From the NCBI GenBank assembly GCA_038056915.1, contig JBBUEO010000008.1:1-44389 (forward strand): a stretch of 44,389 bases of DNA. Direction: 5' to 3'. This document shows positions 8,528 to 17,256 of the stretch, in pieces. Each line of letters opens with the position of its first letter. Position 1 is the first letter of the stretch. Origin of the DNA: JBBUEO01 sp038056915. GTDB taxonomy: Bacteria > Patescibacteriota > UBA1384 > UBA12157 > JAENIV01. The translations under genes were made by a program, and so were the position numbers. The notes under the pieces were generated by a model. It searched no databases. It saw only the letters and a list, made by a program, of their open reading frames with translations, and was not told where the DNA came from.

Positions 8528-9478
8528 TCAGTCAGCAAAATCCTGCGTCATCATTTTACCATAGTACCCAGCGTCAATCACGCCAATCCCCACTCTTGAA
8601 AAATCAGCGTCCAAAATATTATCCCGGTGGCGAGGCGAGTTCATTAATCCAATATGGGCAATATCAACTGTTGGCGCCAAAGCGAGATTTTCGCCGGTGG
8701 CTTGAAAAATAACTCCGGCAATCACTAAACGATCAAAGGGGGTTTGACCGGCAGGATTTTCATGAGCAAAATAACCCCCTCTTAACATATCCATTGAATG
8801 CGCCCGGGCGACATTTCTAATTAAAAGGTCGCTTGCTAAAGGTTGAAGACCAACTTTGCCCCTCTCATTATTGACTTGTCGCAAGAGCTCAATTTCAGCT
8901 TGCTCATCTATACTAAAGTTAGTGGTGCGAAATGGCAGAGTTGAACTGCCTTCTTTGGGCTGGACCGTGCCCATAAAAGTGAGGGTATTTAACTGGCCTA
9001 AGACAGTTTCCAGCTGATTTTCAATTTTAGCGGTTGATTTAATTAATTTGCCGGTGATAAATGAACGCGCCATTTTTTCTTTCAAATCAGCTGAAAAGGG
9101 TAAGACCATTAAAATCATTATCAGAATTGAAACAATCATTATTCCTTTTAAAATCCCGGGCAAAATTCCAAACCATTTATTGGTTCTATTTAGGTGAACA
9201 TATTTAGGAATATAGTGAAAGATTAAAAGGGAGATTAAGAAAAAAATAATTTCAAAAATCACCCAAAGACTCAAAAAACCAACAATTTTGGTAAAATTTT
9301 GATTCAAGCCGAATGAGGCGAAAACCGAGCCGGCAAAATTATAGAATTTTAAAGCAATAATAAAAGAAATAAAAATCCCGACTACATCAAAAGCAACTTT
9401 AATAAAACCGCGGCGAAAGCCATCAATTGCATAAAGAACAATGATAAATAAAACAATTAGGTCAAGCCAGCTAAACAT
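8528..9478 (-). CDS. CvpA-CAP fusion: membrane protein with extracellular SCP/CAP domain
   Basis: Residues ~1-130 form a CvpA/colicin V production-like region with four membrane helices (LIVLFIIVLYAIDGFRRGF is typical). After a linker, residues ~195-316 form a CAP/SCP domain like Bacillus YkwD: VNNERGKVGLQPL, ARAHSMDM, GENLA and NSPRHRDNILD carry the two His and the Glu of the CAP cavity. The CAP part should face outside. Function is unknown; CAP domains have been tied to lipid binding or to peptide or cell-wall interactions. Overlaps the folD coding unit at its 3' side. Confidence 0.85.
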   Translation of the reverse strand: MFSWLDLIVLFIIVLYAIDGFRRGFIKVAFDVVGIFISFIIALKFYNFAGSVFASFGLNQNFTKIVGFLSLWVIFEIIFFLISLLIFHYIPKYVHLNRTNKWFGILPGILKGIMIVSILIMILMVLPFSADLKEKMARSFITGKLIKSTAKIENQLETVLGQLNTLTFMGTVQPKEGSSTLPFRTTNFSIDEQAEIELLRQVNNERGKVGLQPLASDLLIRNVARAHSMDMLRGGYFAHENPAGQTPFDRLVIAGVIFQATGENLALAPTVDIAHIGLMNSPRHRDNILDADFSRVGIGVIDAGYYGKMMTQDFAD

Positions 9479-9506
9479 TAGTCCTCAACTTTATCATAAC
9501 ACAAAT

Positions 9507-9917
9507 TCAGTCCGCCTTGTTTTTTTGATAAGAGGCAATCGCCCGCTGGAGGGCTTCTTTGGCCAAAACCGAACAATGACGTTTTATTGGCGGCAAGCCG
9601 CCGAGCGCTTCCGAAACCGCCAAATTGGAAATTTTTAATGCCTGCTTGAGGTTTTTTCCTTTGATCATTTCCGTCATCATCGAAGAACTGGCAATCGCCG
9701 CCCCGCAGCCAAAAGTTTTAAATTTTGCCTGAATAATTTTTGCCTCATCCAATTTTTTTGATTTTGCTTCCCGGATTTTCAAATATAGTTCCATGACATC
9801 GCCACAAACGGGATTTCCCACTCGCCCAACCCCGGAGGGATTTTTGATTTCTCCCAGATTTTTCGGTTTTAAAAAATGCTCCATAACTTTTTTATTGTAT
9901 AAAGATTCAATCGCCAT
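9507..9917 (-). CDS. iscU: Iron-sulfur cluster scaffold IscU/NifU-like
   Basis: Scaffold on which Fe-S clusters are built from sulfur supplied by the cysteine desulfurase. Three ligand cysteines are visible: NPVCGDVME, FGCGAAIASSSMMTE and RHCSVLAKEAL, plus the conserved aspartate after the first. The start at ATG 9917 has AGAGAGGA 4 nt upstream and gives the family N-terminus; an upstream in-frame start at 9938 lies inside iscS. It follows iscS with a 1-nt gap, as a desulfurase-scaffold pair. It may supply the Fe-S clusters needed by the radical SAM enzymes and the RecB-like nuclease in this window (inference). Confidence 0.93.
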   Translation of the reverse strand: MAIESLYNKKVMEHFLKPKNLGEIKNPSGVGRVGNPVCGDVMELYLKIREAKSKKLDEAKIIQAKFKTFGCGAAIASSSMMTEMIKGKNLKQALKISNLAVSEALGGLPPIKRHCSVLAKEALQRAIASYQKNKAD

Positions 9918-9918
9918 T

Positions 9919-11238
9919 TTATCCTCTCTTTTGCCCACTTTGACCGTAGGGACTTATTTTCCTTAAGTGTTTGATGACTTTTTTTAATTTCCCAATCGTG
10001 AAATCAAGCTCTTGGCGGGTAGTTTGATGCCCTAAACTAAATCTTACTGAACCTGCCGCCCGCTTAGGATCATCAAAAACTGACAAAATCACATGAGATG
10101 GTTCTAAAGCCAACGAAGTGCAGGCCGAACCGGTGGAAACTGCTACTTGTTCTAAATCCAAACTTAGAACAATTGACTCGCCTTCGATATGTTTGAAATA
10201 GAGATTGACATTGGCCGGCGAACGATATTTTCGAGATCCATTAAGTTCAGTCTCGGGAATTTCTTTGAGAATCCGATCAATAAAATATTCACTTAATTTT
10301 TGGATTTTGGCTGGGGTTTTTTTTTCATTAATAATTATTTCCGCCGCTTTACCCAAACCAACAATACCAGCGACATTTTCTGTGCCCGCCCGGTAGCCTC
10401 CTTCTTGACCGCCGCCGAAAATTATCGCAGAAACAGGCGTGCTTTTTCGGATATACAAAGCGCCAATGCCTTTGGGTGCGCCGATCTTATGACCCGCAAG
10501 AGTAAGCAGATCAACATGAAGATAATTAACATCAGTTGGAAAATATTCCACTGCCTGGACGGCGTCAGTGTGAAAATAGATACGGCCCCTACCCTCTTTG
10601 ACTCTCTTTTTGTTTTCCGTCTCAATCATTTTGCCAATTTCGCGAATTGGCTGGAGGGTGCCGATTTCATTATTAACATACATAATTGTCACTAAAACCG
10701 TGTTAGGGTTAATCGCCTGACGGACGCTTTCGACTTCAATAATCCCCTCGCGGTTGGGTTTTAAATAAGTAACCTTGGCTTTTTTTTCTTTCTCAAGTAT
10801 TTCACAGGTTTTTAAAACCGCGTGGTGTTCGAATTGGGATGTGATAATATGAGGAAGAGAAATTAGTTCTTGGAAATTAGAAATTGGTTTGGAAGTCGGA
10901 AATTGGAAATTGGATTTACCTTTTTCCGATTTCTGTTTTCCATACTGTTTTCCGTTTTCTTTAAACCTTTCTCTATTTTCCCAATACTTTGAAACCAATC
11001 CCTGAATTGCTAAATTGTCAGCTTCGGTGCCGCCAGCGGTGAAAATTATTTCTTCCACCTTACAATTTAATAATTTCGCTAACTTTTCTCTTGCCTCATC
11101 AATTGCCTGACGGGCCTTTCTACCCCACGAATGGATGCTAGAAGGATTGCCAAAATCTTGCGCAAGATACGACAGTATCGCTTTTCGCACCTCCGGCTTG
11201 ACAGGGCTAGTAGCAGCATAATCTAAATACACCCTCAT
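9919..11238 (-). CDS. iscS: Cysteine desulfurase IscS/NifS
   Basis: PLP enzyme that takes sulfur from cysteine for Fe-S clusters and tRNA thiolation. Visible: MRVYLDYAATSPV, the cofactor-binding TAGGTEADN and FEHHAVL, the PLP lysine in LAGHKIGAPKGIGAL, and the catalytic cysteine in STGSACTSLALEPSH. The start is the ATG at 11238, which overlaps the stop of the upstream Phd-like gene (ATGA). Odd: about 45 extra residues after LAIQGL (ending SNFQFPTSKPISNFQ) are encoded by an AT-rich degenerate repeat (~10858-10960) and have no place in the family. The active-site parts are intact. Confidence 0.95.
   Translation of the reverse strand: MRVYLDYAATSPVKPEVRKAILSYLAQDFGNPSSIHSWGRKARQAIDEAREKLAKLLNCKVEEIIFTAGGTEADNLAIQGLVSKYWENRERFKENGKQYGKQKSEKGKSNFQFPTSKPISNFQELISLPHIITSQFEHHAVLKTCEILEKEKKAKVTYLKPNREGIIEVESVRQAINPNTVLVTIMYVNNEIGTLQPIREIGKMIETENKKRVKEGRGRIYFHTDAVQAVEYFPTDVNYLHVDLLTLAGHKIGAPKGIGALYIRKSTPVSAIIFGGGQEGGYRAGTENVAGIVGLGKAAEIIINEKKTPAKIQKLSEYFIDRILKEIPETELNGSRKYRSPANVNLYFKHIEGESIVLSLDLEQVAVSTGSACTSLALEPSHVILSVFDDPKRAAGSVRFSLGHQTTRQELDFTIGKLKKVIKHLRKISPYGQSGQKRG
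10858..10960. repeat. AT-rich degenerate repeat inside iscS
   Basis: Iterated GAAATTGG / GGAAAACAG-type units. It is translated in frame as a non-conserved, polar insert between two conserved blocks of the desulfurase. Its units resemble the intergenic TTTCTAATTTC repeats elsewhere in the window (for example 15703-15737). Confidence 0.6.
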
Positions 11239-11432
11239 TTGACCAACTTTCTTAAATCTTTTATACACCGCTGGCATTCGCCTTGAAGTTTTTGATATTC
11301 CTGAAAGGATAAGACAACCGCCATCGGTTTGGAATAGCGCATCACTTCAAAAATTGTCCCCCTTTGGGCGTCTTTTAAAACTTGGGAAATTTGCGCTTGC
11401 AGCTGGTTGACATTAATAGTCTTATTAGCCAT
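11235..11432 (-). CDS. Phd/YefM-type antitoxin-like protein
   Basis: 65 residues with the Phd/YefM pattern: TINVNQLQAQISQVLKDAQRG, then ...MRYSKPMAVVLSFQEYQKL. Proteins of this family bind DNA as dimers, repress their own operon and usually neutralise a toxin. No toxin gene follows; instead its stop overlaps the iscS start (ATGA), so the two are translationally coupled. It may be an orphan antitoxin or a repressor of the iscS-iscU operon (inference). A good promoter lies 30-60 nt upstream; no Shine-Dalgarno is seen. Confidence 0.75.
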   Translation of the reverse strand: MANKTINVNQLQAQISQVLKDAQRGTIFEVMRYSKPMAVVLSFQEYQKLQGECQRCIKDLRKLVK

Positions 11433-11460
11433 AGTTATAATAAATATTATTGGTGATATT

Positions 11461-11490
11461 AATATAACATCTTATATAGGACTATGTCAA
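11461..11490 (-). promoter_or_regulatory. Sigma70-type promoter for phd-iscS-iscU
   Basis: TTGACA (11490-11485), 18-nt spacer, TATATT (11466-11461). It is followed ~28 nt later by the ATG of the Phd-like gene. Confidence 0.65.
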
Positions 11491-11515
11491 GCCATTACTA
11501 AATATCGACCTCTTT

Positions 11516-11540
11516 AATTTACACTTCGTAGGTGTAAATT
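11516..11540. repeat. 9-bp inverted repeat upstream of the iscS operon
   Basis: AATTTACAC and GTGTAAATT around a 7-nt loop, ~30 nt upstream of the -35 box. It could be an operator or a weak terminator for the gene at 11633-12148; no clear T-run follows. The rest of the 200-nt intergenic region shows nothing else. Confidence 0.4.
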
Positions 11541-11632
11541 GATTTATAGGACAAAATAATGGAGGCGAAACAATTTCCTTACGATATTATCTATAGTTTC
11601 TTTATCGCTAATATGGTATTAAAGTCAACCTA

Positions 11633-12148
11633 TTATTCGACCTCATTCAAAAAGTTCGGTGTATATAAAATTTGATATTGGGTAGCAGGAGTCTTGTCTT
11701 CATCGATAATATCAATCATCACTTCGGCCCGGTTGGTGGAAAAATTCAATGAGCCCTCGTCTTTTGCAGTCAGACTCCAGCCATTTTGAGTGATAAGATT
11801 TTGATAATATTCGATGATTTTATCGGGAGCAGTTTTAGCAAAATATTCAAGGGTAATTCTATCATCAGACTCATCATAGTTAGATCTGATAGAATCGGGA
11901 TAGCGGGAGATATCAGCTAAATCTTTCCCGTCGGCATCGGCGGAGGGGAAAGTCAAGGTAGTTTGGGAAATAGCCGAATTTGTCGGCGTTGGCGTAAGAT
12001 AGGTTTGGGCATTTTGGCCTGCCTTTAAAGCCGAGTTAGCAATTCTTTTAGTTTTTAAATAAGTCCAATAAAAAACTCCAGCTATAAACCCGACGACAAA
12101 AACAATTATCATTAGCCAAAACCAAGATCTCTTTTTCACTGCCTTCAT
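11633..12148 (-). CDS. Membrane-anchored hypothetical protein
   Basis: 171 residues. Basic N-terminus (MKAVKKRS), one membrane helix (~9-29), a Thr/Pro linker (~45-65), and an outer domain (~70-171) with the pattern DISRYPDSIRSNYDES, LEYFAKTAPDKIIEYYQ and GWSLT. This YP...D...FY...GW layout recurs in small surface proteins of many bacteria whose function is not known. Likely single gene, transcribed away from the RecB-like nuclease across a ~100-nt shared intergenic region. Confidence 0.7.
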   Translation of the reverse strand: MKAVKKRSWFWLMIIVFVVGFIAGVFYWTYLKTKRIANSALKAGQNAQTYLTPTPTNSAISQTTLTFPSADADGKDLADISRYPDSIRSNYDESDDRITLEYFAKTAPDKIIEYYQNLITQNGWSLTAKDEGSLNFSTNRAEVMIDIIDEDKTPATQYQILYTPNFLNEVE

Positions 12149-12255
12149 CCTAACTTTATTCGCGCTAATTAGTGTGTAAAATTCGCGGTAGCATTACTAT
12201 ATATTATTATCGCATAAATCTTTACTTTTGGCTAAAAAACCCTAATAATTAGTTT

Positions 12256-13182
12256 ATGCGCATTTCCTATTCCGCCCTGGACACTTTTAACCGCTGTCCA
12301 AAAAAATATCAATTTCAATATTTAGAAAGAGTTCGGGTTCCCGAAAAACCGGAATTATTTTTTGGCAGTCTTATTCACGAGGTCGTCCAATTGGCTTTAA
12401 AAAAAGACCCAATTCTGCCGCCGATCGAAGAGCTCTTGGCTTTTTATAAATCAAAATGGCAAGAAGAGATTTTTTCTTCCGCCGCTGAAGCCAAACAATA
12501 TTTTGCTTGGGGCGAAAATATGATCCGACACTTTCACAGCTCCCACAAACCAGGCTTAAGAAATATCGTCGCCGTTGAAAAAAGATTTTTAATTCCCTTA
12601 GGCGACCATCAGCTGTCGGGAATGATTGACCGGGTGGATAAACTGCCATTTGGGGCTTTCGAAGTTATTGATTATAAAACTAGCAAGCAGCTGCCAAGCA
12701 AGGAAAATATTGATCAAGATAAACAGCTCTGCATGTATCATTTGGCAGTCGAATACCTTTGGCCAGAAGCCAAAGATATCCGCTTAACTTTATATTTTTT
12801 AAAACATAATTCCCAAATGACCACCAAAAGACGGCCGGATGAAATTGAAGAAATAAAAGAGCATATTATTAAAACTGCCGCAAAAATAGAAAAAGAAACC
12901 GATTTTTTTCCCAAAGCCAATCCTTTGTGCGACTGGTGCGAATACGGACATTTATGCCCGCTACAAAAGGATAAATATAAGGATAATAAGAACAAAAATA
13001 AGGAAATTAATAAGGATATGGATCAGGTGGTTGAAGAATATCTTTTAGCCCAACAAAAAATTAGAGATCTCGAACCCAAAATCCATCAACATTTTGATGA
13101 AGAAAAAATCGAGCGTTTTTTTGGCAAAAAAGGCATTATTACTCGCGGGCAAAATAAAAAGTTGACCGTGCGGAAAAATTAG
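12256..13182 (+). CDS. PD-(D/E)XK nuclease, RecB/AddB-like with probable Fe-S cluster
   Basis: 308 residues of the PDDEXK_1 family. In order: RISYSALDTFNRCPKKYQFQ (first cluster cysteine), FGSLIHEVV (catalytic His), GMIDRVD (Asp), FEVIDYKTS (D...xK catalytic core), DKQLCMYHLAV (Q...Y motif), then CDWCEYGHLCP, which supplies the other three cysteines. This is the layout of the Fe-S nuclease domain of AddB and of Cas4-like exonucleases. It stands alone without helicase partner or cas genes, so a DNA-repair role is likely. A lysine-rich tail (~240-308) follows. TTTACT-16-TAATAA lies 7 nt before the ATG, so the transcript may be leaderless. Confidence 0.85.
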   Translation: MRISYSALDTFNRCPKKYQFQYLERVRVPEKPELFFGSLIHEVVQLALKKDPILPPIEELLAFYKSKWQEEIFSSAAEAKQYFAWGENMIRHFHSSHKPGLRNIVAVEKRFLIPLGDHQLSGMIDRVDKLPFGAFEVIDYKTSKQLPSKENIDQDKQLCMYHLAVEYLWPEAKDIRLTLYFLKHNSQMTTKRRPDEIEEIKEHIIKTAAKIEKETDFFPKANPLCDWCEYGHLCPLQKDKYKDNKNKNKEINKDMDQVVEEYLLAQQKIRDLEPKIHQHFDEEKIERFFGKKGIITRGQNKKLTVRKN

Positions 13183-13235
13183 TTATTATTTTAACTATAT
13201 ATTACGATAATCAAAATAATTTTAGCCATGTTCTC

Positions 13236-13244
13236 TGCTATAAT
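13236..13244 (+). promoter_or_regulatory. Extended -10 promoter of purE
   Basis: TGCTATAAT matches the TGnTATAAT extended -10 element. Transcription would start near 13251 and give a ~100-nt leader. The leader contains a hairpin (GAGTTGG 13307-13313 / CCAGCTC 13324-13330) ahead of the strong AAGGAGGT at 13341. Confidence 0.55.
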
Positions 13245-13354
13245 CCAAATTTGACAAGTTCTTAAGCTTTAAGATATCCTTTTGATGAGACGGCAAACTA
13301 ACTGGCGAGTTGGAGTGCCTTAACCAGCTCATTATCGTCTAAGGAGGTCGTAAG

Positions 13355-13906
13355 TTGAGAAGAATCGCAGTCATCCTCGGCTCACAGTCCGATTTGCCTC
13401 AATGTCATGGCGGATTTACCTTGCTTCAGCAGGCCTGTACAGAGAGAAAGATCGAATTGGTGGGAGATGTACAAATCACTTCTATCCACCGGGCTGCTGA
13501 GGATACCCTCGCACAAGTCAGGGAGTACCACGATAGCAATAACCCGCCGGATGTCCTGATTGCCGGTGCCGGCTGGGCAGCCCATCTGCCTGGGATACTC
13601 GACTCATATCTTCGTTATGAGGTCGCCGATATTCAAATTGTCGTGGTGGGGGTAGCTTTTGAAGATAACGATAATCCGGAACATACTCAAGCTGCCAAGC
13701 TCTCCATCTCTGAAGTCCCTGGCACTCAAGTTGTTTTTGGGGACGCTGCGGGCCAATTCGTCGGCGCCGATGGTTTTTGGCGCGCTTGTCAATTTGCCAT
13801 TGATGGGGAATTGCCAACGATAATCCTGCCCGAGCCGCGGCCACCGGAACATCTCACCCTTGAAGCGGCAATCTCCGCCGCTAAAGGAATGAGTCAAGGA
13901 AGATAA
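13355..13906 (+). CDS. purE: PurE-like AIR carboxylase / N5-CAIR mutase family protein (orphan)
   Basis: 183 residues. The N-terminal AVILGSQSDLPQ, the SIHRAAEDT block (SAHR in classical PurE, catalytic His) and IAGAGWAAHLPGIL are the family's three signature loops. Classical PurE moves the carboxylate of N5-CAIR in purine synthesis, but no other purine gene is in the window, and many relatives of this organism lack the pathway. The start is TTG with AAGGAGGT upstream. The gene has its own promoter, leader hairpin and strong terminator and is somewhat more GC-balanced than its neighbours. It could act in a shortened salvage route or on a different substrate. Confidence 0.85.
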   Translation: MRRIAVILGSQSDLPQCHGGFTLLQQACTERKIELVGDVQITSIHRAAEDTLAQVREYHDSNNPPDVLIAGAGWAAHLPGILDSYLRYEVADIQIVVVGVAFEDNDNPEHTQAAKLSISEVPGTQVVFGDAAGQFVGADGFWRACQFAIDGELPTIILPEPRPPEHLTLEAAISAAKGMSQGR

Positions 13907-13956
13907 ACCCAGCTCATCGGCTATCGATTAGCTGGAACGGTTCAAACCGAACATCT

Positions 13957-13988
13957 CCGGCCACGCTAGCCGCGTGGCCGGTTTTTTT
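13957..13988 (+). terminator. Rho-independent terminator of purE
   Basis: 10-bp stem CCGGCCACGC / GCGTGGCCGG, loop TAGCC, then seven T. A second hairpin (CCAGCT 13909-13914 / AGCTGG 13930-13935) lies between the stop codon and this terminator. Confidence 0.9.
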
Positions 13989-13994
13989 ATTGTT

Positions 13995-14771
13995 CTATTT
14001 CTTTAATTTAAACAACTCCCTCGCATTTTTGGTCGTTTGTTTGGCGACTTTTGAGAAAGGGATTTTTTTAATTTCAGCGATTTTTTTGGCGACTTCGATA
14101 ACATATGCTGGTTCATTGCGCTTAATGACTCGACTTCGATGAGGTTCCGGAGTCATAAAAGGACAATCGGTTTCGATTAAAATTCGCTCTAAAGGAGCAT
14201 TTTTAATCACTTCAAAAGTAGGTTGGTTTTTAGAAAAAGTAATCAGTCCGGTAAAAGAAAGATATAAACCCATATCTAAAATCACCCGGGCAAACTGCCA
14301 ATTTTCTTGAAAACAATGCATCACTCCCCTAATTTCCGTTTTCTCCTCCATTAAAACCGATAAAACATCTGTCCCGGCGTCGCGGGAATGTAAAATTAGC
14401 GGTTTGGAGATTTTTTGGGCGATTTTGATGATTTTTCTAAAAACTTCTTTTTGCAGTTCGGTTGATGCTCGATCGTAATAATAATCAAGACCGGTCTCGC
14501 CTAAAGCGATAACTTTTTTCTCTCTAGCTAATTCTTCAAAAAAATCCTCATTGAAACTTTCATCTTTAACATGAATAGGATGAAGGCCCACGGCGGCATA
14601 AACTTTTTTGGAATATTTTTCGGCAATGGCTATGGCTTTTTTGGAAGTTTTTAAATTCGAACCAACATTAATAATTCCGCTGACTTTAGCTTTAAAAGCC
14701 CGGTCAATCGCCTCATCATAATCCGCATTAAAGGCCTTAAAATTTAAATGGGCATGGGTGTCAATATACAT
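13995..14771 (-). CDS. tatD: TatD family metal-dependent hydrolase
   Basis: Amidohydrolase-fold DNase / D-aminoacyl-tRNA deacylase-like family. Metal ligands visible: IDTHAHLNF (HxH), GETGLDYYYD (Glu), ILHSRDA (His), MHCFQE (His), ETDCPFM (Asp). Ends in NARELFKL as is usual. Length 258 aa is normal. Convergent with purE; its start codon abuts an AT-rich palindromic repeat that separates it from the transporter gene upstream. Confidence 0.94.
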   Translation of the reverse strand: MYIDTHAHLNFKAFNADYDEAIDRAFKAKVSGIINVGSNLKTSKKAIAIAEKYSKKVYAAVGLHPIHVKDESFNEDFFEELAREKKVIALGETGLDYYYDRASTELQKEVFRKIIKIAQKISKPLILHSRDAGTDVLSVLMEEKTEIRGVMHCFQENWQFARVILDMGLYLSFTGLITFSKNQPTFEVIKNAPLERILIETDCPFMTPEPHRSRVIKRNEPAYVIEVAKKIAEIKKIPFSKVAKQTTKNARELFKLKK

Positions 14772-14851
14772 AAGTTAAAAGTTAAAACTAATAAGTAATA
14801 ATTTCAAGTTATAACTTTTAAGTTGAACTTTTACTTCTTAGCTTTTACTTA
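14771..14851. repeat. AT-rich palindromic repeat (family C, empty copy)
   Basis: Two arms rich in AAGTTAAAAGT / AATAAGTAATAA units that are roughly reverse complements. The left arm (14771-14806) matches 31 of 36 positions of the left arm that frames the four-helix-bundle gene at 26224-26670. Here nothing lies between the arms. Confidence 0.6.
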
Positions 14852-15688
14852 CTACTTGCCAAATATGGTGGCATAAACAATACAGCCGATAATCACTAAA
14901 GCCGATAGAACTGTTCGAACTTTTAGCCGTTCATGAAGTAAAATTGTCGAAGAAATATATACCAGCACTGGCGATAAAATTAAAATTAATGAGGTATAAA
15001 TCACCCCATAGCTTTGGAAACCATATAATTTACTAACCATTTGGGCTACTCCCAATCCCGAGGTTGCCAGCAATAAAAAAGTGTTTACTGAGCTTACCTG
15101 CCCCAAACGCGGCCGGTATAAAATCAGAAAAATTAAAAAAATAATCCCTGTGCGGACAAAATATAATGCCACTGGCGAAAAAACTACCAAAATGATTTTT
15201 TGTAATATAATTTCAAATGACATAAAAATAACCGCCAGAATTAGACCGCGCGAGCCGGAAGAAAGTTCAAAATGATTTTTACGAATGTGTGAAATAATTA
15301 GAGCCAAAGATGCAATAATTGCCGCAATCAAAAGGTGAATATTAGTATTTTTTTCAATTAAAATGGCCGCGAAAAGAATCGTCAGCAAGGGCTGAAACAT
15401 AATTATCATTTCAAATTCATGAACTTTTTCTTGTTGCACCCCCTGATAATAAAAGACATTCCAGATAATCGCCGCGCCAATCATTAACAAAAAAATCACC
15501 AAATAATAGGGCTTAATAATCTCGTAGCTTATTTTACCTAAATGAGGCATCAAAAGACCAGTCAAAATAAATAAAAATAAAAATAAGAGGGGAATAAAAA
15601 CATGAATTTCCATCCGCCGGCGAGTAAGGACGATTTTATCAACAATGATGCCGCCCGCTTGGGCTATGGCGGCGATAAAGGCAAACAT
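14852..15688 (-). CDS. EamA/DMT-type transporter
   Basis: 278 residues with about ten hydrophobic helices in two related halves, as in drug/metabolite transporters of the EamA family. The second half ends with SLILILSPVLVYISS and LHERL, the typical E-containing loop before the last helix. Substrate unknown. It starts near residue one of its first helix. It lies between two AT-rich repeats and is probably transcribed alone or with metG upstream. Confidence 0.8.
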   Translation of the reverse strand: MFAFIAAIAQAGGIIVDKIVLTRRRMEIHVFIPLLFLFLFILTGLLMPHLGKISYEIIKPYYLVIFLLMIGAAIIWNVFYYQGVQQEKVHEFEMIIMFQPLLTILFAAILIEKNTNIHLLIAAIIASLALIISHIRKNHFELSSGSRGLILAVIFMSFEIILQKIILVVFSPVALYFVRTGIIFLIFLILYRPRLGQVSSVNTFLLLATSGLGVAQMVSKLYGFQSYGVIYTSLILILSPVLVYISSTILLHERLKVRTVLSALVIIGCIVYATIFGK

Positions 15689-15702
15689 ATAAAACCTTCG
15701 GT

Positions 15703-15737
15703 TTTAAATTTCTAATTTCTAAGTTCTAATTTCTAAA
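15703..15737. repeat. AT-rich TTTCTAA repeat at gap edge
   Basis: Iterated AATTTCTAATTTCTAAGTT-type units ending exactly at the N run. The repeat is the likely cause of the assembly break. Confidence 0.6.
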
Positions 15738-15837
15738 NNNNNNNNNNNNNNNNNNNNNNNNNNNNNNNNNNNNNNNNNNNNNNNNNNNNNNNNNNNNNNN
15801 NNNNNNNNNNNNNNNNNNNNNNNNNNNNNNNNNNNNN
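15738..15837. other. Scaffold gap (100 N)
   Basis: Removes the 3' end and stop codon of metG. The left edge is low-complexity repeat. Confidence 0.99.
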
Positions 15838-17256
15838 TGGAAATAGTAAATAGGGTTTTCGGCTTTTGAGCTGATCAACAATTGACCACGATGTTTCTGG
15901 CAAAAAAGGTTCAATTTGATAGGCAATCTGGGAAAGAGCCTCTAACATTTGGGTGATAACTTCATTGAGTCTCTGGGGGTTTTTTTCTTTTAATTCCCAA
16001 GGTTTTTCGAGGGCGATGCTTTGATTGGCTTCGGTAATAATTTGCCAAATAAAATTTAGGGCGGATTCAAATTGTAAATTCTCAATTGCCAAATCAATTT
16101 GACGAAAAGATTTAACAATTGTCCGGTATTGCCAAGGAATTTGATATAGGTTAGCCATTGAAATTACTCTTTGAACTAAATTGCCTAAATCGTTTCCTAA
16201 ATCATCATGGTAGCGCTTCTCAAAACGATCAAGGGAAAAATCGCCATCCTGACCAAAAGGTATTTCCCGAAAAAGAAAATAGCGTAGAGGATCAACCCCG
16301 TAAATTTTGACAATTTCCAATGGATCAATAATATTCCCGCGGCTTTTGGAAAGTTTCTCACCGTTTATCGTTAAAAATCCGTGAATAAAAATCTTTTGCG
16401 GTAATTCCAGACCAGCCGCCAAAAGCATTGCCGGCCATATAATTGCATGAAAACGGTAAATGTCTTTACCAATAATTTGCAATGTTGGCGGCCAATTTCC
16501 TCGCGAACCGGTAATATAATTTAATAAAGCATCCACCCAAACATAAATTGTTTGTTTCTTATCCCAGGGTACTTGAATCCCCCATTTGACATTACTTCGG
16601 GAGATGGCTAAATCCTTTAAGGGCTCATTTTTAAGAAAGCTTAAAATTTCATTTCTTCTTTCGGCCGGTTGGATTTTTATTTTTTCATTTTGAATAATAT
16701 CGAGGATTTGGATCTGAAAATTGGAAAGGCGGAAAAAATAAACATCTTCATAAACGCTTTGGCATTTGGTTTGATGAATCGGACAAATATTCCCTGTTTG
16801 TAATTCTTGGCTTACTTTATACTCCTCACAGCCCACGCAATAAAGTCCTTGATAACGGTCTTGATAAATATAGCCCAATTCGAAAAGGCGAGTTAAAAAA
16901 TCTTGAACATACTTTTGATGCTTCTGATCAGTTGTTCTAATAAAATTATCATATTGAATGCCCAGCGCCGACCAAGTCGCCTGATATTTTAAAGCCATTT
17001 GATCAACAAATTCTTGGGGGGCAAGATTTTGTTTTGCCGCCGCCAAAGCGACTTTTTGACCATGCTCATCAACGCCTGATAAGAAAAAAACATCCCTATC
17101 TTTATGACGCCAGTAACGGGCCAAAATATCGGCGGCGATTATTTCGTAAGCATGACCCAAATGAGGGGGATCATTAAGATAATAAATCGCTGTAGTAATA
17201 AAAAAAGACTGATTAGTTTTTTCAATATTTTTTGGGTTAAAAGTTGAATCGTTCAT
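15838..17256 (-). CDS. metG: Methionyl-tRNA synthetase (3' end lost in gap)
   Basis: Class Ia synthetase charging tRNA-Met. The HIGH-like motif is PPHLGHAYE (residues ~30-38), the KMSKS-like motif KLSKSRGNI. A zinc knuckle is visible in YCVGCEEYKVS and ICPIHQTKC. The anticodon-binding helical domain follows and the sequence breaks off at FLPETSWSIVDQ... LLFP at the gap. About 473 residues are visible; whether a C-terminal tRNA-binding extension existed cannot be told. Its ATG overlaps the rsmI stop (ATGA), so the two are translationally coupled. Confidence 0.95.

Noticed and set aside
11235..11432. Complete toxin-antitoxin module
   Set aside because: Only the antitoxin-like gene is present; the coupled neighbour is iscS, not a toxin.
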